DNA of 64,000 nt from an uncultured Lactobacillus sp. (GTDB lineage Bacteria > Bacillota > Bacilli > Lactobacillales > Lactobacillaceae), in assembly GCA_946482465.1 (NCBI GenBank), contig CAMLRL010000001.1, forward strand, positions 1 through 64,000, given 5' to 3'. Under the pieces are notes generated by a model, which was not told where the DNA came from, made no database searches, and saw only the letters and a list, made by a program, of their open reading frames with translations. Both the position numbers and the translations under genes were made by a program. Of the stretch, positions 8,530 through 19,697 are shown piece by piece (position 1 is the stretch's first letter; every line of letters begins with the position of its first letter).

Positions 8530-10458
8530 CTAATACTTAGCTTTTTCAACAATTTGTTTAACAATTAGAGCACTATAGTGCTTTGATCCCAGTGGCGTTG
8601 GGTGCGTTTTATCTTCATAAAGCCAATTTGGATGCTGATTGGCATTCGAATACCAATCAATAACAGTAAAATTAGGGTATTTTTTTGCTGCTTCATTTAA
8701 TAAACTATTAACTTCATTTTGCCACGGTTTATTTGGTACATAAGTATTAATCCAAAATACTTGTTTCTTTTTTCCTATTTGCTTCATGAGCTCATTTAGA
8801 TCTGCCATTTTAAACGGACCGTTAGTGCCTAAACCAATCAAAATATTTTTACCCAGTGCATTTTTACTTCTATAATGCTTAAGCAAGCTAAAAGAAACAC
8901 TTAGCTGCCGCGAAATTGCCGCATCTATCACGGCCTTAGGCATTAAACGGTTTAAATCATCGCTAGACCCCGCCATAACTGAATCACCAATTGCTGTGAG
9001 TTCAACTTTACGCGCCAATTGCAGCTCAGTTTGTGAGATACCATATTTCATGAATGATTTATTAACAGGATGCTTTTTAGCAGCACGTTCAGCTTCCTTC
9101 AATAGTTTAGCCTTTTTTTGTTCTTTGGGGCTAACATTTTGGCGCTTAGCAATTAGTGCCTTATTATTTTTCTCTTGCTCTTTGCAATTAGCTCTAATTT
9201 TCCGCGCAAGTTGCGTCTGATTGAAATTTTGGGCTTTAACTGTTGGGGAAACAAGAATTGCGATACTTCCAATTAGAAAAATTAAGCTTGCCAAAATAGC
9301 TTGGGCCCGAAGCAGATAATTACGGGTATTTTTAGCAAAAACCTGCAGCCAAAATTGTTTCAGTTTCAGCCAAGAAATTTTGCCTAGAGGTTTTTCTACA
9401 AACCTGTATGATAATTCACTGAAAATAAGAATTAAAATTAACTCTAGCAAATGATAAAGTTGAACATGATCTGCCATGTTAGAAACTTTATCTTCAAAGA
9501 AAATCATCACTGGAAATTGGTAGAGATAAATTTCATAGCTGCGTGAGCCAAGCCAATTGAATATGGGATTAGTCAACCAGTTATTCCAGTGGCAGCCAGG
9601 ATGAGCTGTTACACCGACAAGCAAAGTAACAAATATGGTAAATAACAGCATCCCGCCGTAATAAGGAAAAGCACTTTCCGGATTCATGGCTGGATTGAAA
9701 AACAAAATTAAAATACCAATGAGACTAGTTAAGCCTATCAGGTCTAAAGTAATAGTATCACTAGTTTTAATGTTGCTTTTTAGTTTGTTTAGTGGCCAAA
9801 TTACCGCTAAAGCTGCTCCCAAGCCCAATGCAAAGAACCTGGTATCTGTACCATAATATATTCGATTAATATCAACACCCGATTTATACATTAGTGCCAT
9901 TTCACAAGCTGAAAGAATGGACAAAGTGCAAATAATACTAAAAATATATTTTCTTTTTTTACCATACTTTACCAGTAAAAAAATAACTACTGGCCATAGC
10001 AGGTAAAATTGACCGTTAATTGACATAGTCCATAAGTGGACAAATGGCGATTCGTTGACTGCAAAGCGTTCGAAGTAGCTTTGCCCGTTGAGAATTTGCC
10101 AGAAATTATAAACGTTAAGCAGATTAGCCACCACAATCTGACTTAGTTTAGCCAGTAAATTGCGTTGAAATAAAATAATATAAGCAGCTGAAAACCATAG
10201 TACCGCAATTAGTGGCGGATAAATTTTTTTCAGCCTGCTCAAATAAAACTTTTTACTATCATAAAAGCCATTTTCTTCATAAGACTTTAGTATCTGACAC
10301 GTAACAAGATATCCAGACAAAACAAAGAAAATCGGTACACCAAGATACCCGCCCACAAAAGTATTAGGGTCAAAGTGATATAAAATCACTCCGATTACCG
10401 CCAAAGCTCTAAGTCCAGAATATCCTGTAATAAACCGATTTTTTGTCATATCTTTCAA
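8530..10458 (-). CDS. OatA-type acyltransferase (probable peptidoglycan O-acetyltransferase)
   Basis: The N-terminal 400 residues form an acyltransferase_3 membrane domain with about ten or eleven spans. It is followed by a lysine/alanine-rich charged linker (about 415-475) and a C-terminal extracellular SGNH esterase-like domain. In the SGNH part GDS places Ser493, GTNG gives the oxyanion-hole block, and DKTH places Asp616 and His619. This is the architecture of OatA, which O-acetylates muramic acid and gives lysozyme resistance; O-acetylation of another wall polymer is possible. The start is uncertain: TTG at 10458 lies 3 bases after AGAAAAG, and an ATG lies three codons downstream. Confidence 0.85.
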   Translation of the reverse strand: MKDMTKNRFITGYSGLRALAVIGVILYHFDPNTFVGGYLGVPIFFVLSGYLVTCQILKSYEENGFYDSKKFYLSRLKKIYPPLIAVLWFSAAYIILFQRNLLAKLSQIVVANLLNVYNFWQILNGQSYFERFAVNESPFVHLWTMSINGQFYLLWPVVIFLLVKYGKKRKYIFSIICTLSILSACEMALMYKSGVDINRIYYGTDTRFFALGLGAALAVIWPLNKLKSNIKTSDTITLDLIGLTSLIGILILFFNPAMNPESAFPYYGGMLLFTIFVTLLVGVTAHPGCHWNNWLTNPIFNWLGSRSYEIYLYQFPVMIFFEDKVSNMADHVQLYHLLELILILIFSELSYRFVEKPLGKISWLKLKQFWLQVFAKNTRNYLLRAQAILASLIFLIGSIAILVSPTVKAQNFNQTQLARKIRANCKEQEKNNKALIAKRQNVSPKEQKKAKLLKEAERAAKKHPVNKSFMKYGISQTELQLARKVELTAIGDSVMAGSSDDLNRLMPKAVIDAAISRQLSVSFSLLKHYRSKNALGKNILIGLGTNGPFKMADLNELMKQIGKKKQVFWINTYVPNKPWQNEVNSLLNEAAKKYPNFTVIDWYSNANQHPNWLYEDKTHPTPLGSKHYSALIVKQIVEKAKY

Positions 10459-10473
10459 AACTTTTCTATTATT

Positions 10474-11778
10474 TTATTGGACAAATTCAAAATTGAATGA
10501 ACCAATGATTACATCATCGCCGTCAACGGCTCCTTTTTTACGTAATGCATCATCAACACCTAAGTTTTTCAGCTTGCGTGCGAGTCTCATAACTCCGTCA
10601 TGGTAGTCAAGATTAGTCCGTTCAACCAACCTTTCAATACCTTCACCTTTGATTTCAAAAACATGTTCTTCTAATCTAATAATTTCGAATTCTTGTTTTT
10701 GCTTTTGTTCATATTTGTATTCTTTAACATTTTGAACGTTTTCAGTGGTCTTTGCAACTTGTTCTTTTTCAGCCTGTTCTATCAAACTAGCCGTATCCTG
10801 CATCAATTGGTCAATACCCTTGTGAGTGACACTAGAAATAGCATAAACTGGTTTGTTAATTTGTTGAGACTTTAAGTCCTTTTTAAATTGACTTAATTTT
10901 TCCTCTGCACCCGGGATATCCATTTGAGTTGCAACAATAATTTCACGTCTCTTTTCAAGACTCTGATCATATTGCAGCAGTTCATGACGAATAGTCTGAT
11001 AATCTTTGATTGCTTCACGCCCATTAGCAGGATCCATTGCTACTAAGTGCAAAATTACTTTAGTTCTTTCAATATGACGTAAAAATTGGATTCCCAATCC
11101 TACACCATTACTTGCCCCTTCAATTAAGCCGGGTAAGTCTGCCATAGAAAAATCACGTCCATCAGGTAAAATTACCATGCCCAAATTGGGAGTCAAAGTC
11201 GTAAAAGAATAAGCAGCAATTTTAGGTTTAGCTTTAGTTACAACAGATAATAAAGTTGATTTGCCTACAGAAGGAAAGCCCACAAGACCAACATCTGCCA
11301 AAACCTTTAGTTCTAAACGTAAAACCCGGTCTTCTCCTGGTTCCCCATTTTCAGCAATTTCAGGAGCGGTATTAACACTGGTGGCAAAATGAATATTGCC
11401 GCGACCTCCGCGTCCCCCGCGTGCAACCACCAATTCTTGTTTATTTTTAGTGAGGTCACCAATTTCTTCGTTAGTCTCAAAATCATAAACAGTAGTACCA
11501 ACAGGTACTTTTAAATATAAGTTGCTTGCTCCACGACCATATTGTGATTTAATGCGACCGTTTTCGCCATTTTCAGCTTTAAATTTACGGCGATAACGAA
11601 AGTCCATTAATGTTCTTAAACCGCTGTCAGCAACAAAAATAATGCTGCCGCCACGACCTCCGTCGCCGCCAGCTGGTCCGCCATTAGGGACATATTTTTC
11701 ATGGCGGAAAGCAACCAAACCGTCGCCACCTTTTCCGGCTTGGACTTCTATCTTAGTTTGGTCGACAAATGTTGGCAT
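10474..11778 (-). CDS. obgE: Obg family GTPase
   Basis: Obg is a ribosome-associated GTPase needed for 50S assembly and growth control. The 434-residue protein has the glycine-rich Obg fold (about 1-158), a GTPase domain with G1 GFPSVGKS at 167-174 and DLPG at 214-217, and a C-terminal OCT domain of about 75 residues. The ATG at 11778 follows GGAAGGAGA by 6 bases and gives the standard MPTFVDQ N-terminus, so an in-frame extension 15 codons upstream is rejected. It is transcribed after uvrC, 77 bases away, in the same direction. Confidence 0.96.
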   Translation of the reverse strand: MPTFVDQTKIEVQAGKGGDGLVAFRHEKYVPNGGPAGGDGGRGGSIIFVADSGLRTLMDFRYRRKFKAENGENGRIKSQYGRGASNLYLKVPVGTTVYDFETNEEIGDLTKNKQELVVARGGRGGRGNIHFATSVNTAPEIAENGEPGEDRVLRLELKVLADVGLVGFPSVGKSTLLSVVTKAKPKIAAYSFTTLTPNLGMVILPDGRDFSMADLPGLIEGASNGVGLGIQFLRHIERTKVILHLVAMDPANGREAIKDYQTIRHELLQYDQSLEKRREIIVATQMDIPGAEEKLSQFKKDLKSQQINKPVYAISSVTHKGIDQLMQDTASLIEQAEKEQVAKTTENVQNVKEYKYEQKQKQEFEIIRLEEHVFEIKGEGIERLVERTNLDYHDGVMRLARKLKNLGVDDALRKKGAVDGDDVIIGSFNFEFVQ

Positions 11779-11855
11779 AAAGATTCTCCTTCCGTCTTTC
11801 TTAACCTTATTACTATACCACAAATGCTTAGTGGAATTTGGGTTTAAATCAATAA

Positions 11856-13658
11856 TTACAACGTTAATTTAACAGTTTGAGCCTGCGGTAACGTTAAACC
11901 AACAGAGCGCAATTCATCAATTGAAGCTTCCTTGATTTTTCTCAAAGAGCCAAAATGTCTTAATAGCTTATTCCTGCTTTTAGGACCAATTCCTTTAATA
12001 GAATCAAGTTTACTTGACAGTGCATTTTTGGCATGTGTTTTTCTATGAAAGGTAATTGCAAAGCGGTGTACTTCATCCTGAATTCTAGTCATCAAATAAA
12101 AGCCTTGTGATTTAGGATCTAACGGAATTAACTTCAAGGGCACACCATTAATAGGATCACCATACAAAAGATGGTTTGTGCGGTGCTTATTATCTTTAAC
12201 CATGCCAGCTACCGGAATGTTAAGGTTTAGCTCATTTCTTAAAATATCTTCACACGCATCAACCTGAATTTGACCACCGTCCATTAGAATTAAATCCGGC
12301 ATTGGTTTATGCTCTTTAAGTAATCTGCTGTATCGCCTGCGGACAACCTCACGGGTATTGCGCACTTCATCACCACCATTTTGATGTTCGACTTCGCCCT
12401 TTAATTTATATTTCCGGTATGAATTTTTGTCCGGTTCGCCGTCTCTAAAAACTACCAAAGCCGAAACTGGGTCAGCTCCTTGAATATGTGAATGGTCGAA
12501 ACTCTCAATGACATGACCATAAGGCAACCCCAAGGAATCAAAAATTTCTTTCTGTGCTCCTTTAGTTTTTCTATTGCCTAATTCCAGCAAGCGAAATTTT
12601 TCGTCCAGCTTGAGTTTGGCATTGTCTTTTGCCATATTTAATAAGGAACGCTTTTGCCCTCTTTTTGGCGTTCTCACGGGTACATGTAAAACCTCGCTTA
12701 GAGCTTCGTTATCAATTTTGGCAGGTACAAGAACTTCTTTAGGCAGTATTCTATTTCTTTGACCGTAAAATTGCACAATAAACGAGGAAAATGTATCTTC
12801 AGGATCACTAGTATCAGTTAGCGGATACATCCTGGTTTCGCTTCTGAGCAGCTTAGCTTGTCTTAAAAAGAAAATTTGAATGGCAATCCAAGATTTATCA
12901 ACGTAAAAGTTAAAAATGTCACGTTGTGTATTGTCATTAGAAATTATTTTTTGCTTTTCAACGGTTTCTTCAATGTAATTAAGTTGATCGCGAATTTCAG
13001 CTGCGCGCTCAAATTCCAGGTTTTGAGATGCAGTTTCCATCCTTTGATTAAGGTCTTTTTTGACCCAACCAATATCACCGTTCAGAAAACTTTTGATCTT
13101 TTTGATTTGAGCGGCATAAACTGATTTGGGTACATTTTTAAAGCAGGCGCCAAGGCATTGACCCATATGATAATATAAGCAAGGCCTACCTTGTTTACCA
13201 TGACAGCGCCTTAACGGAAAAACTTTTTGGATAAATTTGAGTGTAGCTTGAGCAGCGTAAACATTCGGGTAAGGGCCAAAATAATAGCCCCCATCTTTTC
13301 TAATAATACTAGTTAATTTTGTTTGAGGATCCCGCTCGTTAGTAATCTCAATATAAGGGTAACCTGTACCTTGTTTTAATTGTACATTATAGTATGGCTG
13401 ATACTTCTTAATTAATGTTACTTCAAGTAAAAATGCTTCCTTATCTGTCGAAACCGTGATGATATCGTAGTCACTAATATTTTCAACTAATTCAGCACGT
13501 CTTCCAACCTGAGTACTTTTAAAATAAGAACGTACACGACTTTTCAGATTTTTTGACTTGCCGACATAAATTACTTTACCGTTAACATCCTTCATCAAGT
13601 AACAACCTGGCTTAGCCGGTAATAGTTTTAACTTATTTTCAATTAATTGCGATGCCAA
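11856..13658 (-). CDS. uvrC: UvrABC excinuclease subunit C
   Basis: UvrC makes both incisions around bulky DNA lesions in nucleotide excision repair. The 600 residues show an N-terminal GIY-YIG nuclease (about 13-95, including [11 protein letters not shown]), a UVR motif for UvrB contact (about 200-240), an RNase H-like nuclease with [10 protein letters not shown], and helix-hairpin-helix DNA-binding motifs in the last 60 residues. The length is normal for the family. The intergenic stretch upstream to the small gene at 13875 is AT-rich and holds no other gene that I can see. Confidence 0.96.
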   Translation of the reverse strand: MASQLIENKLKLLPAKPGCYLMKDVNGKVIYVGKSKNLKSRVRSYFKSTQVGRRAELVENISDYDIITVSTDKEAFLLEVTLIKKYQPYYNVQLKQGTGYPYIEITNERDPQTKLTSIIRKDGGYYFGPYPNVYAAQATLKFIQKVFPLRRCHGKQGRPCLYYHMGQCLGACFKNVPKSVYAAQIKKIKSFLNGDIGWVKKDLNQRMETASQNLEFERAAEIRDQLNYIEETVEKQKIISNDNTQRDIFNFYVDKSWIAIQIFFLRQAKLLRSETRMYPLTDTSDPEDTFSSFIVQFYGQRNRILPKEVLVPAKIDNEALSEVLHVPVRTPKRGQKRSLLNMAKDNAKLKLDEKFRLLELGNRKTKGAQKEIFDSLGLPYGHVIESFDHSHIQGADPVSALVVFRDGEPDKNSYRKYKLKGEVEHQNGGDEVRNTREVVRRRYSRLLKEHKPMPDLILMDGGQIQVDACEDILRNELNLNIPVAGMVKDNKHRTNHLLYGDPINGVPLKLIPLDPKSQGFYLMTRIQDEVHRFAITFHRKTHAKNALSSKLDSIKGIGPKSRNKLLRHFGSLRKIKEASIDELRSVGLTLPQAQTVKLTL

Positions 13659-13874
13659 AAAATCACTCCCTCCAAAATCAGCTATATTATTTTAACATAT
13701 AATTTACCGTTTGAAATTTGCTTTTGCTCATTAAACACTTTATGCTTTTACTTAAATTATTATAATCATTATCTGTTTACTTTACATAAATAATATTATT
13801 TAAACTTAGTTCAAAAATCTAGCTAGCTACTTAATATTATTTTTATTATAATGAAATCAGGAAGGAATTTAATT

Positions 13875-14003
13875 ATGGGTTTAACATTCAAAAAACAAGA
13901 TGAACTAGAAAAACTATTCGATAAATTTGCGACAGTGCCAAAAGATAAAAAGAAAAAGTTCACCAAAGACAAAGACGAAAAAGACAAGCAAAAGGATAAA
14001 TAA
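13875..14003 (+). CDS. 42-residue highly charged protein, SPJ_0845-like family
   Basis: A short gene encodes 42 residues that start MGLTFKKQDELEKLFDKFA and end in a lysine/aspartate-rich tail. AGGAAGG lies 9 bases before the ATG, TATAAT is at 13847-13852, and a perfect terminator follows the stop directly, so it is a complete transcription unit. It resembles the tiny SPJ_0845 family of Lactobacillales as I recall it; no function is known. It is convergent with engB. The gene signals make it likely to be real, while the family name is recalled without a search. Confidence 0.7.
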   Translation: MGLTFKKQDELEKLFDKFATVPKDKKKKFTKDKDEKDKQKDK

Positions 14004-14030
14004 AAATGGTTCTCCTAAGAGAACCATTTT
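14003..14030. terminator. Bidirectional terminator between the 42-residue gene and engB
   Basis: A perfect 12-base-pair stem AAAATGGTTCTC / GAGAACCATTTT has a 4-base loop. A- and U-runs flank the arms on both sides, so it serves both convergent genes. Confidence 0.9.
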
Positions 14031-14041
14031 TTCTTACAAAT

Positions 14042-14626
14042 TTACAGATTTTGTTCAATCCATTGCCACACTTCTTTGACATGTAATTTTTGAACTGAAC
14101 TAAAAGTAAGGACTTCCACGTTATCGTGCTTTAGATCAAGCTTATGACTTAATGCACTGATGACCTGATTTCGCTGATTTTTCTTAATCTTGTCAATTTT
14201 TGTGCAAACCACCAAAATCGGTAGATTTAAATAAAGCGCATAATTATACATGGCTATATCATCTTTTGTAGGATCGTGGCGACCATCGATTAAAATGATT
14301 AAACCTTGCAAGTTTGCTCTGGTTTCCAGATAATCTTGAATCATTTCGCCGAACTGCTGTCTTTTCTTTTGCGAAACTCTGGCATAACCATATCCGGGGA
14401 CATCAACTAAGTAAAAATCATCATTAACTAGATAAAAATTTAGTGTTTGCGTCTTACCCGGTTGACCCGACGTCCGCGCTAAATTTTTACGGCCTAACAA
14501 TGTGTTAATTAAGCTTGATTTACCCACATTTGAGCGTCCTGAAAGCGCAATTTCCGGTAAATTATCAGTTGGATATTGTTCCTCTCGGACTGCACTAATA
14601 GCGTATGAACTATTTTTAATGATCAT
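14042..14626 (-). CDS. engB: Ribosome biogenesis GTPase YsxC/EngB
   Basis: EngB is an essential GTPase that acts in late assembly of the 50S subunit. The 194-residue protein has G1 GRSNVGKSS at 30-38, a DVPGYG G3 motif near residue 75 and a TKID G4 motif near 142. It is about the usual length of 195-200. It overlaps the end of clpX by 11 bases, so the two are probably co-translated. The clpX-engB pair is conserved in Firmicutes. Confidence 0.96.
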   Translation of the reverse strand: MIIKNSSYAISAVREEQYPTDNLPEIALSGRSNVGKSSLINTLLGRKNLARTSGQPGKTQTLNFYLVNDDFYLVDVPGYGYARVSQKKRQQFGEMIQDYLETRANLQGLIILIDGRHDPTKDDIAMYNYALYLNLPILVVCTKIDKIKKNQRNQVISALSHKLDLKHDNVEVLTFSSVQKLHVKEVWQWIEQNL

Positions 14627-15896
14627 TAGCAGCCTTTATTTCCAAATTATCTTCTGGATTATCATCTTCACGGCGAGTTACTTCAGGATCAGCGTTACTC
14701 TCAATTACATCTTTAGTAACTTTTACTTTTTCAATGTCCGGTTCACTTGGCGTTTTATACATGATACCCATCATCGCGTTTTCAATTATAGTACGCAAAC
14801 CTCGAGCACCCATATTACGTTCGATTGCCAAATCAGCTATCGCCTTTAAAGCTTCCTCAGTGAACTCTAAGTTGACTTGATCAAGTGACAATAGTTTCTT
14901 ATATTGTTTGACTAGAGCATTCTTTGGCTCAGTCAAAATTCTTACTAAATCAGCACTGTCAAGTTTATCCAAAGTAGCAATTATAGGTATTCTTCCGATA
15001 AATTCCGGAATTAAGCCAAATTTAACCAAGTCACCTGTCGTCAGATGTTCTGTCCAGGAATCATCCTGAACTTTATTCAATTCATTTTCAGCACTAAAAC
15101 CTATTATTTTTTTGCCCAGACGATTTTTAACGATCTGCTCAATGCCGTCAAAAGCACCACCGACAATAAATAAGATATTCGTAGTGTCAATCTGAATTAA
15201 TTCTTGCTGTGGATGCTTACGACCACCTTGAGGTGGCACAGAAGCAATTGTACCTTCCAAAATTTTCAGTAAAGATTGTTGTACACCTTCGCCAGAAACA
15301 TCACGGGTAATCGAGACATTTTCAGACTTTTTAGAAATTTTATCAATTTCATCTATATAAACAATGCCGCGTTCTGCACGCTCAATATCATAATCGGCAT
15401 TTTGCAATAACTTAAGCAAAATGTTTTCAACGTCTTCACCGACATAACCAGCCTCAGTTAAAGTAGTTGCATCTGCAATAGCAAAAGGCACATCTAATAT
15501 TTTAGCCAATGTTTGGGCTAAATAAGTTTTTCCTGACCCAGTTGGTCCGATCAAAGCAATATTAGATTTTTGTAATTCGGTTGAAGAATCTACGTCCATT
15601 TGGGTGACACGTTTATAGTGGTTATATACAGCAACCGAAAGAATTTTTTTAGCACGTTCTTGCCCAATAACATATTGATCAAGCTGCTTTTTTATTTCCA
15701 TTGGCTTAGGTAAATCACGTGCCTTTTTTAATGAGTCAGATTTCAATTCATCATCAATAATTCTTTTTGATAAATCCACACACTCATTACAAATATAAAC
15801 ACCATTACCAGCAATCATCTTTTTAACTTGATCTTGTGTTTTATCACAAAAGGAACATTTAATTTCCTCTTGTTGATCAGTAAATTGTGATGCCAT
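14616..15896 (-). CDS. clpX: ClpX, ATP-binding subunit of the ClpXP protease
   Basis: ClpX unfolds substrates and feeds them to ClpP. The 426-residue protein has an N-terminal zinc-binding domain (Cys14, Cys17, Cys36, Cys39), Walker A GPTGSGKT at 117-124, Walker B IVYIDEID at 178-185 and a sensor-2 GARGLR motif near the end. The ATG at 15896 is chosen because AGGAGG ends 6 bases before it; the ATG one codon upstream is only 3 bases away and a further in-frame ATG lies before the ribosome binding site. It follows tig after a terminator hairpin. Confidence 0.96.
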   Translation of the reverse strand: MASQFTDQQEEIKCSFCDKTQDQVKKMIAGNGVYICNECVDLSKRIIDDELKSDSLKKARDLPKPMEIKKQLDQYVIGQERAKKILSVAVYNHYKRVTQMDVDSSTELQKSNIALIGPTGSGKTYLAQTLAKILDVPFAIADATTLTEAGYVGEDVENILLKLLQNADYDIERAERGIVYIDEIDKISKKSENVSITRDVSGEGVQQSLLKILEGTIASVPPQGGRKHPQQELIQIDTTNILFIVGGAFDGIEQIVKNRLGKKIIGFSAENELNKVQDDSWTEHLTTGDLVKFGLIPEFIGRIPIIATLDKLDSADLVRILTEPKNALVKQYKKLLSLDQVNLEFTEEALKAIADLAIERNMGARGLRTIIENAMMGIMYKTPSEPDIEKVKVTKDVIESNADPEVTRREDDNPEDNLEIKAANDH

Positions 15897-15972
15897 CATA
15901 TTCCTCCTCATATCTTCAACTTTAAGGTTAGCATAAAATAGAGGCTATACATGAATTTTTTGCTCGGAGATA

Positions 15973-16007
15973 AAATACTGAGGCAGTATGACACTGCCTC
16001 AGTATTT
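15973..16007 (-). terminator. Hairpin terminator after tig
   Basis: A perfect 15-base-pair inverted repeat (15973-15987 with 15993-16007) has a 5-base loop. It lies 13 bases after the tig stop. The U-tract on the minus strand is short, so read-through into clpX is possible. Confidence 0.75.
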
Positions 16008-16019
16008 CAGAGATAAATC

Positions 16020-17345
16020 CTATTTTTTATCAGACTTTTTTTCGTCTTCTTTTATTTTGGATTTTGCAACTTGCTTTGCGCTGTCAGCAACAATGTCAAT
16101 TGCTTTACGCACATTAATGTCATGAGAAAGCATATCATCAGTCAGAGTATTACGGACAGTCTTTTCGTCCATGTTGTATTCACTGGCTAAGTTCTTAATT
16201 TCCTTGTCAATTTCTTCTTTTGAAGCTTTAATTTCTTCTTTTTTGACAATAGCTTCAAGAACCAAGTTAGTTTTTACTCTTTCTTCAGCATCCTTAGCAA
16301 ATTGTGAGCGTAATTGTGCTTCAGTAGTATTAGTTATCTTGTAGTAAGTTTCTGGACTAATACCTTGGCGTTGCATATTTCCTAGATATTGATTCATTTG
16401 GGTATTAATATCTTCTTGAATCATTGCATCTGGAATTTTATCAATGGTAGCATTATTAACTGCACCTTCGATAGCTGCTTGCTCAATTTCTTCTTTTGCA
16501 GAATCTTCTTTTTGAGCTTTCAAGTCCTTCTTGATCTTTTCTTTGAGGTCATCAAGAGTATCTACCGAGTCATCTACATCTTTAGCAAATTCATCATCTA
16601 ATTTAGGTAATTGCTTTGATTTTACTTCATGAATCTTAGTTGCAAAGTGAGCTTCTTTTCCAGCTAAATCTTTTGCACCATAATCTTCAGGGAAAGTTAC
16701 AACAACATCAACATCATCTCCAGCTTTATGGCCGATCAATTGGTCTTCAAAGCCAGGAATAAATGTGTTAGAACCTAGTTCAAGCGAGTAATCGTCTGCA
16801 GAGCCACCATCAAAAGCTTTATCGTCAATTGTACCCTTGTAATCAATAGTTACGGTATCGCCCTTAGCTGCAGCACTCTTTTTCAAGACTAATTCAGCAT
16901 TCTTTTCGCGTTCTTCCTTCAGCTTGGCATCGATATCTTTGGCATAAACGCGAGTATTTTGCTTAGGAACTTCAATTCCCTTGTATTCACCTAATTTAAC
17001 TTCTGGTTCAACAGTAACTGTGGCTTTCATTTGCCAGTCCTTACCCTTTTCCATTGAAACAGGCAAAATTTGAGGTTGACCAACAGCAGCAACATCAGCT
17101 TCTGTGATAGCAGCAGAATATGCTGCTGGTAAAACGATGTTTAATGCGTCTTCATATAATGATTCTTCACCGTAATATTGATCAAAAATAACACGGGAAA
17201 CGTGTCCTTTTCTAAAGCCCGGGACACGCAGACTATTTTTCACTCTCTTAAATGCTTGATCTAGCCCACGCTTTACTTCAGCTTGGGGAATATCAAAAGT
17301 AAGTTCACCGGTAGTTTTATCGGTTTTATTCCATTTTACAGACAT
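16020..17345 (-). CDS. tig: Trigger factor chaperone
   Basis: Trigger factor binds the ribosome exit tunnel and helps nascent chains fold. The 441 residues contain the N-terminal ribosome-binding domain with the signature stretch VPGFRKGHV at about 42-50, an FKBP-type prolyl isomerase domain (about 158-245) and a long helical C-terminal chaperone domain with a lysine/aspartate-rich end. A GGAGG ribosome binding site lies upstream of the ATG. The order tuf-tig-clpX is typical of lactobacilli. Confidence 0.96.
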   Translation of the reverse strand: MSVKWNKTDKTTGELTFDIPQAEVKRGLDQAFKRVKNSLRVPGFRKGHVSRVIFDQYYGEESLYEDALNIVLPAAYSAAITEADVAAVGQPQILPVSMEKGKDWQMKATVTVEPEVKLGEYKGIEVPKQNTRVYAKDIDAKLKEEREKNAELVLKKSAAAKGDTVTIDYKGTIDDKAFDGGSADDYSLELGSNTFIPGFEDQLIGHKAGDDVDVVVTFPEDYGAKDLAGKEAHFATKIHEVKSKQLPKLDDEFAKDVDDSVDTLDDLKEKIKKDLKAQKEDSAKEEIEQAAIEGAVNNATIDKIPDAMIQEDINTQMNQYLGNMQRQGISPETYYKITNTTEAQLRSQFAKDAEERVKTNLVLEAIVKKEEIKASKEEIDKEIKNLASEYNMDEKTVRNTLTDDMLSHDINVRKAIDIVADSAKQVAKSKIKEDEKKSDKK

Positions 17346-17436
17346 TAATTAAATACCTCCAATGTCAAGTTAAATTGCATCGTTACATACTAAATTATCT
17401 TACATTAAACGCTCGCAAAAAACAAACTTAGGCAAA

Positions 17437-17470
17437 AAAAGATGTACTTCTATGAAGAAGTACATCTTTT
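17437..17470 (-). terminator. Terminator after tuf
   Basis: A perfect 14-base-pair stem (17437-17450 with 17457-17470) has a 6-base loop. On the minus strand it is followed by a run of seven U, the textbook form for a highly expressed gene. Confidence 0.92.
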
Positions 17471-17488
17471 TAAACTGTTTTTAACGAA

Positions 17489-18679
17489 CTAGTCAAGAAT
17501 TTCAGTAACTTGACCAGCACCAACAGTACGACCACCTTCACGGATAGTGAACTTAGTACCCTTTTCAATGGCTGCTGGTTTAATTAAGTTAACAGTAAAC
17601 TCTGTGTTATCACCAGGCATAACCATCTCAGTACCTTCTGGTAATTCAATTTCACCAGTAATATCAGTAGTGTGGAAATAGAATTGTGGACGGTAGTCTG
17701 AGAAGAATGGAGTATGACGTCCTCCTTCTTCCTTCTTCAGTACGTAAACTTGACCCTTAAACTCGTGGTGAGTTTGAATTGAGCCAGGTGCAGCTAGAAC
17801 TTGTCCACGAACAACTTGGTCACGGTCAATACCACGAAGCAATACACCGACATTATCTCCGGCTTCACCTAAGTCCAAAGTCTTGTGGAACATTTCCAAA
17901 CCAGTAACAACTGATTTAAGAACTTTATCAACTAAACCAACAATTTCAACTTCATCACCGATCTTAACTGTACCACGATCAATACGACCAGAAGCAACAG
18001 TACCACGACCAGTAATAGTGAAGACATCTTCAACTGGCATCAAGAATGGCTTATCAGTTTGACGTTCAGGAGTTGGAATGTATTCATCAACTGTGTCCAT
18101 CAACTTCATGATAACTTCTTCTTGTTCCTTGTCACCTTGTAAAGCTTTCAATGCTGAACCACGGATAACTGGAATGTCATCACCAGGATAATCGTATTCA
18201 GTCAACAAGTCACGAACTTCCATTTCAACCAAGTCAATTAATTCTGGGTCGTCAACTAAGTCAGTCTTGTTTAAGAAAACAACGATGTAGTTAACACCAA
18301 CTTGACGAGCAAGCAAAATGTGTTCACGAGTTTGAGGCATAGGACCATCAGTTGCCGCAACAACTAAGATAGCTCCATCCATTTGAGCAGCACCAGTAAT
18401 CATGTTCTTGATGTAGTCAGCGTGACCTGGGGCATCCATGTGGGCGTAGTGACGATTTTCAGTTTCGTACTCTACGTGAGCGGTATTGATAGTAATACCA
18501 CGTTCTTTTTCTTCTGGCGCTGCATCGATTTCTGAGTAATCTTCAGCCTTAGCCAAGCCCTTTTCTGATAAAACTTTAGTAATAGCCGCTGTTAAAGTGG
18601 TCTTACCATGGTCAACGTGACCGATAGTACCAATGTTTACGTGTGGCTTTGTTCTAACGTAATGTTCTTTTTCTGCCAT
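17489..18679 (-). CDS. tuf: Elongation factor Tu
   Basis: EF-Tu delivers aminoacyl-tRNA to the ribosome as a GTP complex. The 396 residues show G1 GHVDHGKT at 20-27, DAPGH in G3, NKTD in G4 and the intact domains II and III through the standard GQVTEILD end. The ATG at 18679 gives the normal MAEKEHY start and follows AGGAGGGTC; an in-frame extension of nine codons is rejected. Codon choice is more restricted than in neighbouring genes, as expected for a highly expressed gene. The sequence is very close to other L. delbrueckii-group EF-Tu proteins from memory. Confidence 0.98.
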   Translation of the reverse strand: MAEKEHYVRTKPHVNIGTIGHVDHGKTTLTAAITKVLSEKGLAKAEDYSEIDAAPEEKERGITINTAHVEYETENRHYAHMDAPGHADYIKNMITGAAQMDGAILVVAATDGPMPQTREHILLARQVGVNYIVVFLNKTDLVDDPELIDLVEMEVRDLLTEYDYPGDDIPVIRGSALKALQGDKEQEEVIMKLMDTVDEYIPTPERQTDKPFLMPVEDVFTITGRGTVASGRIDRGTVKIGDEVEIVGLVDKVLKSVVTGLEMFHKTLDLGEAGDNVGVLLRGIDRDQVVRGQVLAAPGSIQTHHEFKGQVYVLKKEEGGRHTPFFSDYRPQFYFHTTDITGEIELPEGTEMVMPGDNTEFTVNLIKPAAIEKGTKFTIREGGRTVGAGQVTEILD

Positions 18680-18820
18680 TAAAATGACCCTCCTGTAAAT
18701 TTGCAAGAAGTCCGTTGAGTAAGTAACGGATAGTTCTCTGTTGAATATTGTACTACTTTCATTGGCAAATGCCTAGTATTTTAATGCATAGAGCCATGCC
18801 TAATGAAAACGTCCTTTGCT

Positions 18821-18848
18821 ATTATACTAAATACTTTGAAAAAGTAAA
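18821..18848 (-). promoter_or_regulatory. tuf promoter
   Basis: The minus strand has TTTACT (18843-18848), a 16-base spacer and a perfect TATAAT (18821-18826). The start site would leave a leader of about 135 bases before tuf, including a small TCCGTT/AACGGA hairpin near 18713-18732. Confidence 0.7.
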
Positions 18849-18863
18849 GGTATTTATCCAATT

Positions 18864-19697
18864 TTATTCGGATATATTATGATCGATTCTCTCAAACAGT
18901 TTTTGATTGCTCCTACCATCTTGGTTTTCAATATATGAAGCAATATCACTGGCAAAACTATCTGGATCATCAACATACTTACTTAGTTTAGGATAAAGAC
19001 TGCCTAAAATCAAATTTACTTCGCCTAAAACGGCTGGAAGTTGGCTCGGTTTATGATAATATCTCGATCCAATACCAGAAACAACTTCACGATAAATTGG
19101 CTCTTTTTCAAGCAAGTTAATTTTTTGCGGGATAAACTCCTCAGTCTGCCCTAACACTAATACCTTGAACTTTTCCTTAATGCCTAAGCGAAATAAATCT
19201 TCACATAAAACTATGCGGCTAGCAAAATTCAAGCTAGGATCAATTAGTAAGCTTTGAGCATAATTTTGGAAGTTAATTAAATCAAGTTTAAAAAGTTGCT
19301 CATAGTCAAATTTTGTCGGTTTGCTTTTTCCTTTAAAATTGAGCATTATTTGCTGCTGCTCTTTTAAAGGTACAGGCAGGATTTTATCCGGCAAATCATA
19401 ACCGGTAATATTTTTCACTTCAAGTGCTTCAATCAAAAAGTTATTCGCCTGTAAAACTTTACTATAAATAGAGAAAACTTTGGCATCAGTAAATAAATCT
19501 TTTTCTTCTTTAATTAGTTCATAGGCTGAATAATTCTGCCCATTCTTAATGTACATCTGACAAAGATTGAGAACAATTGTCTCACTGTAGCCATCTCTTA
19601 AAGCTTCTTCCAAATATTGAATTGCTTGGGGAAAGTCACCATTTGCTGCAACTTTATTTGCCAAATTAAGCAAATTTTTTTGGCTTAACGACGTCAT
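18864..19697 (-). CDS. TPR-repeat protein of unknown function
   Basis: The 277-residue soluble protein begins with tetratricopeptide-like helical repeats (about 8-115), including a pattern ending in AIQYLEEAL. A less typical middle and C-terminal part of unknown fold follows. No catalytic motif or signal peptide is visible. Its ATG overlaps the last base of the RNase J2 gene stop, so it is co-transcribed with that gene, and tuf follows in the same direction with its own promoter. TPR proteins act as protein-binding scaffolds, so a partner in RNA decay is conceivable but purely inferred. Confidence 0.7.
   Translation of the reverse strand: MTSLSQKNLLNLANKVAANGDFPQAIQYLEEALRDGYSETIVLNLCQMYIKNGQNYSAYELIKEEKDLFTDAKVFSIYSKVLQANNFLIEALEVKNITGYDLPDKILPVPLKEQQQIMLNFKGKSKPTKFDYEQLFKLDLINFQNYAQSLLIDPSLNFASRIVLCEDLFRLGIKEKFKVLVLGQTEEFIPQKINLLEKEPIYREVVSGIGSRYYHKPSQLPAVLGEVNLILGSLYPKLSKYVDDPDSFASDIASYIENQDGRSNQKLFERIDHNISE

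Noticed and set aside
14502..14849. Plus-strand open frame of 115 codons across the engB/clpX overlap
   Set aside because: Both minus-strand genes are certain and the antisense frame is hydrophobic noise without a ribosome binding site.
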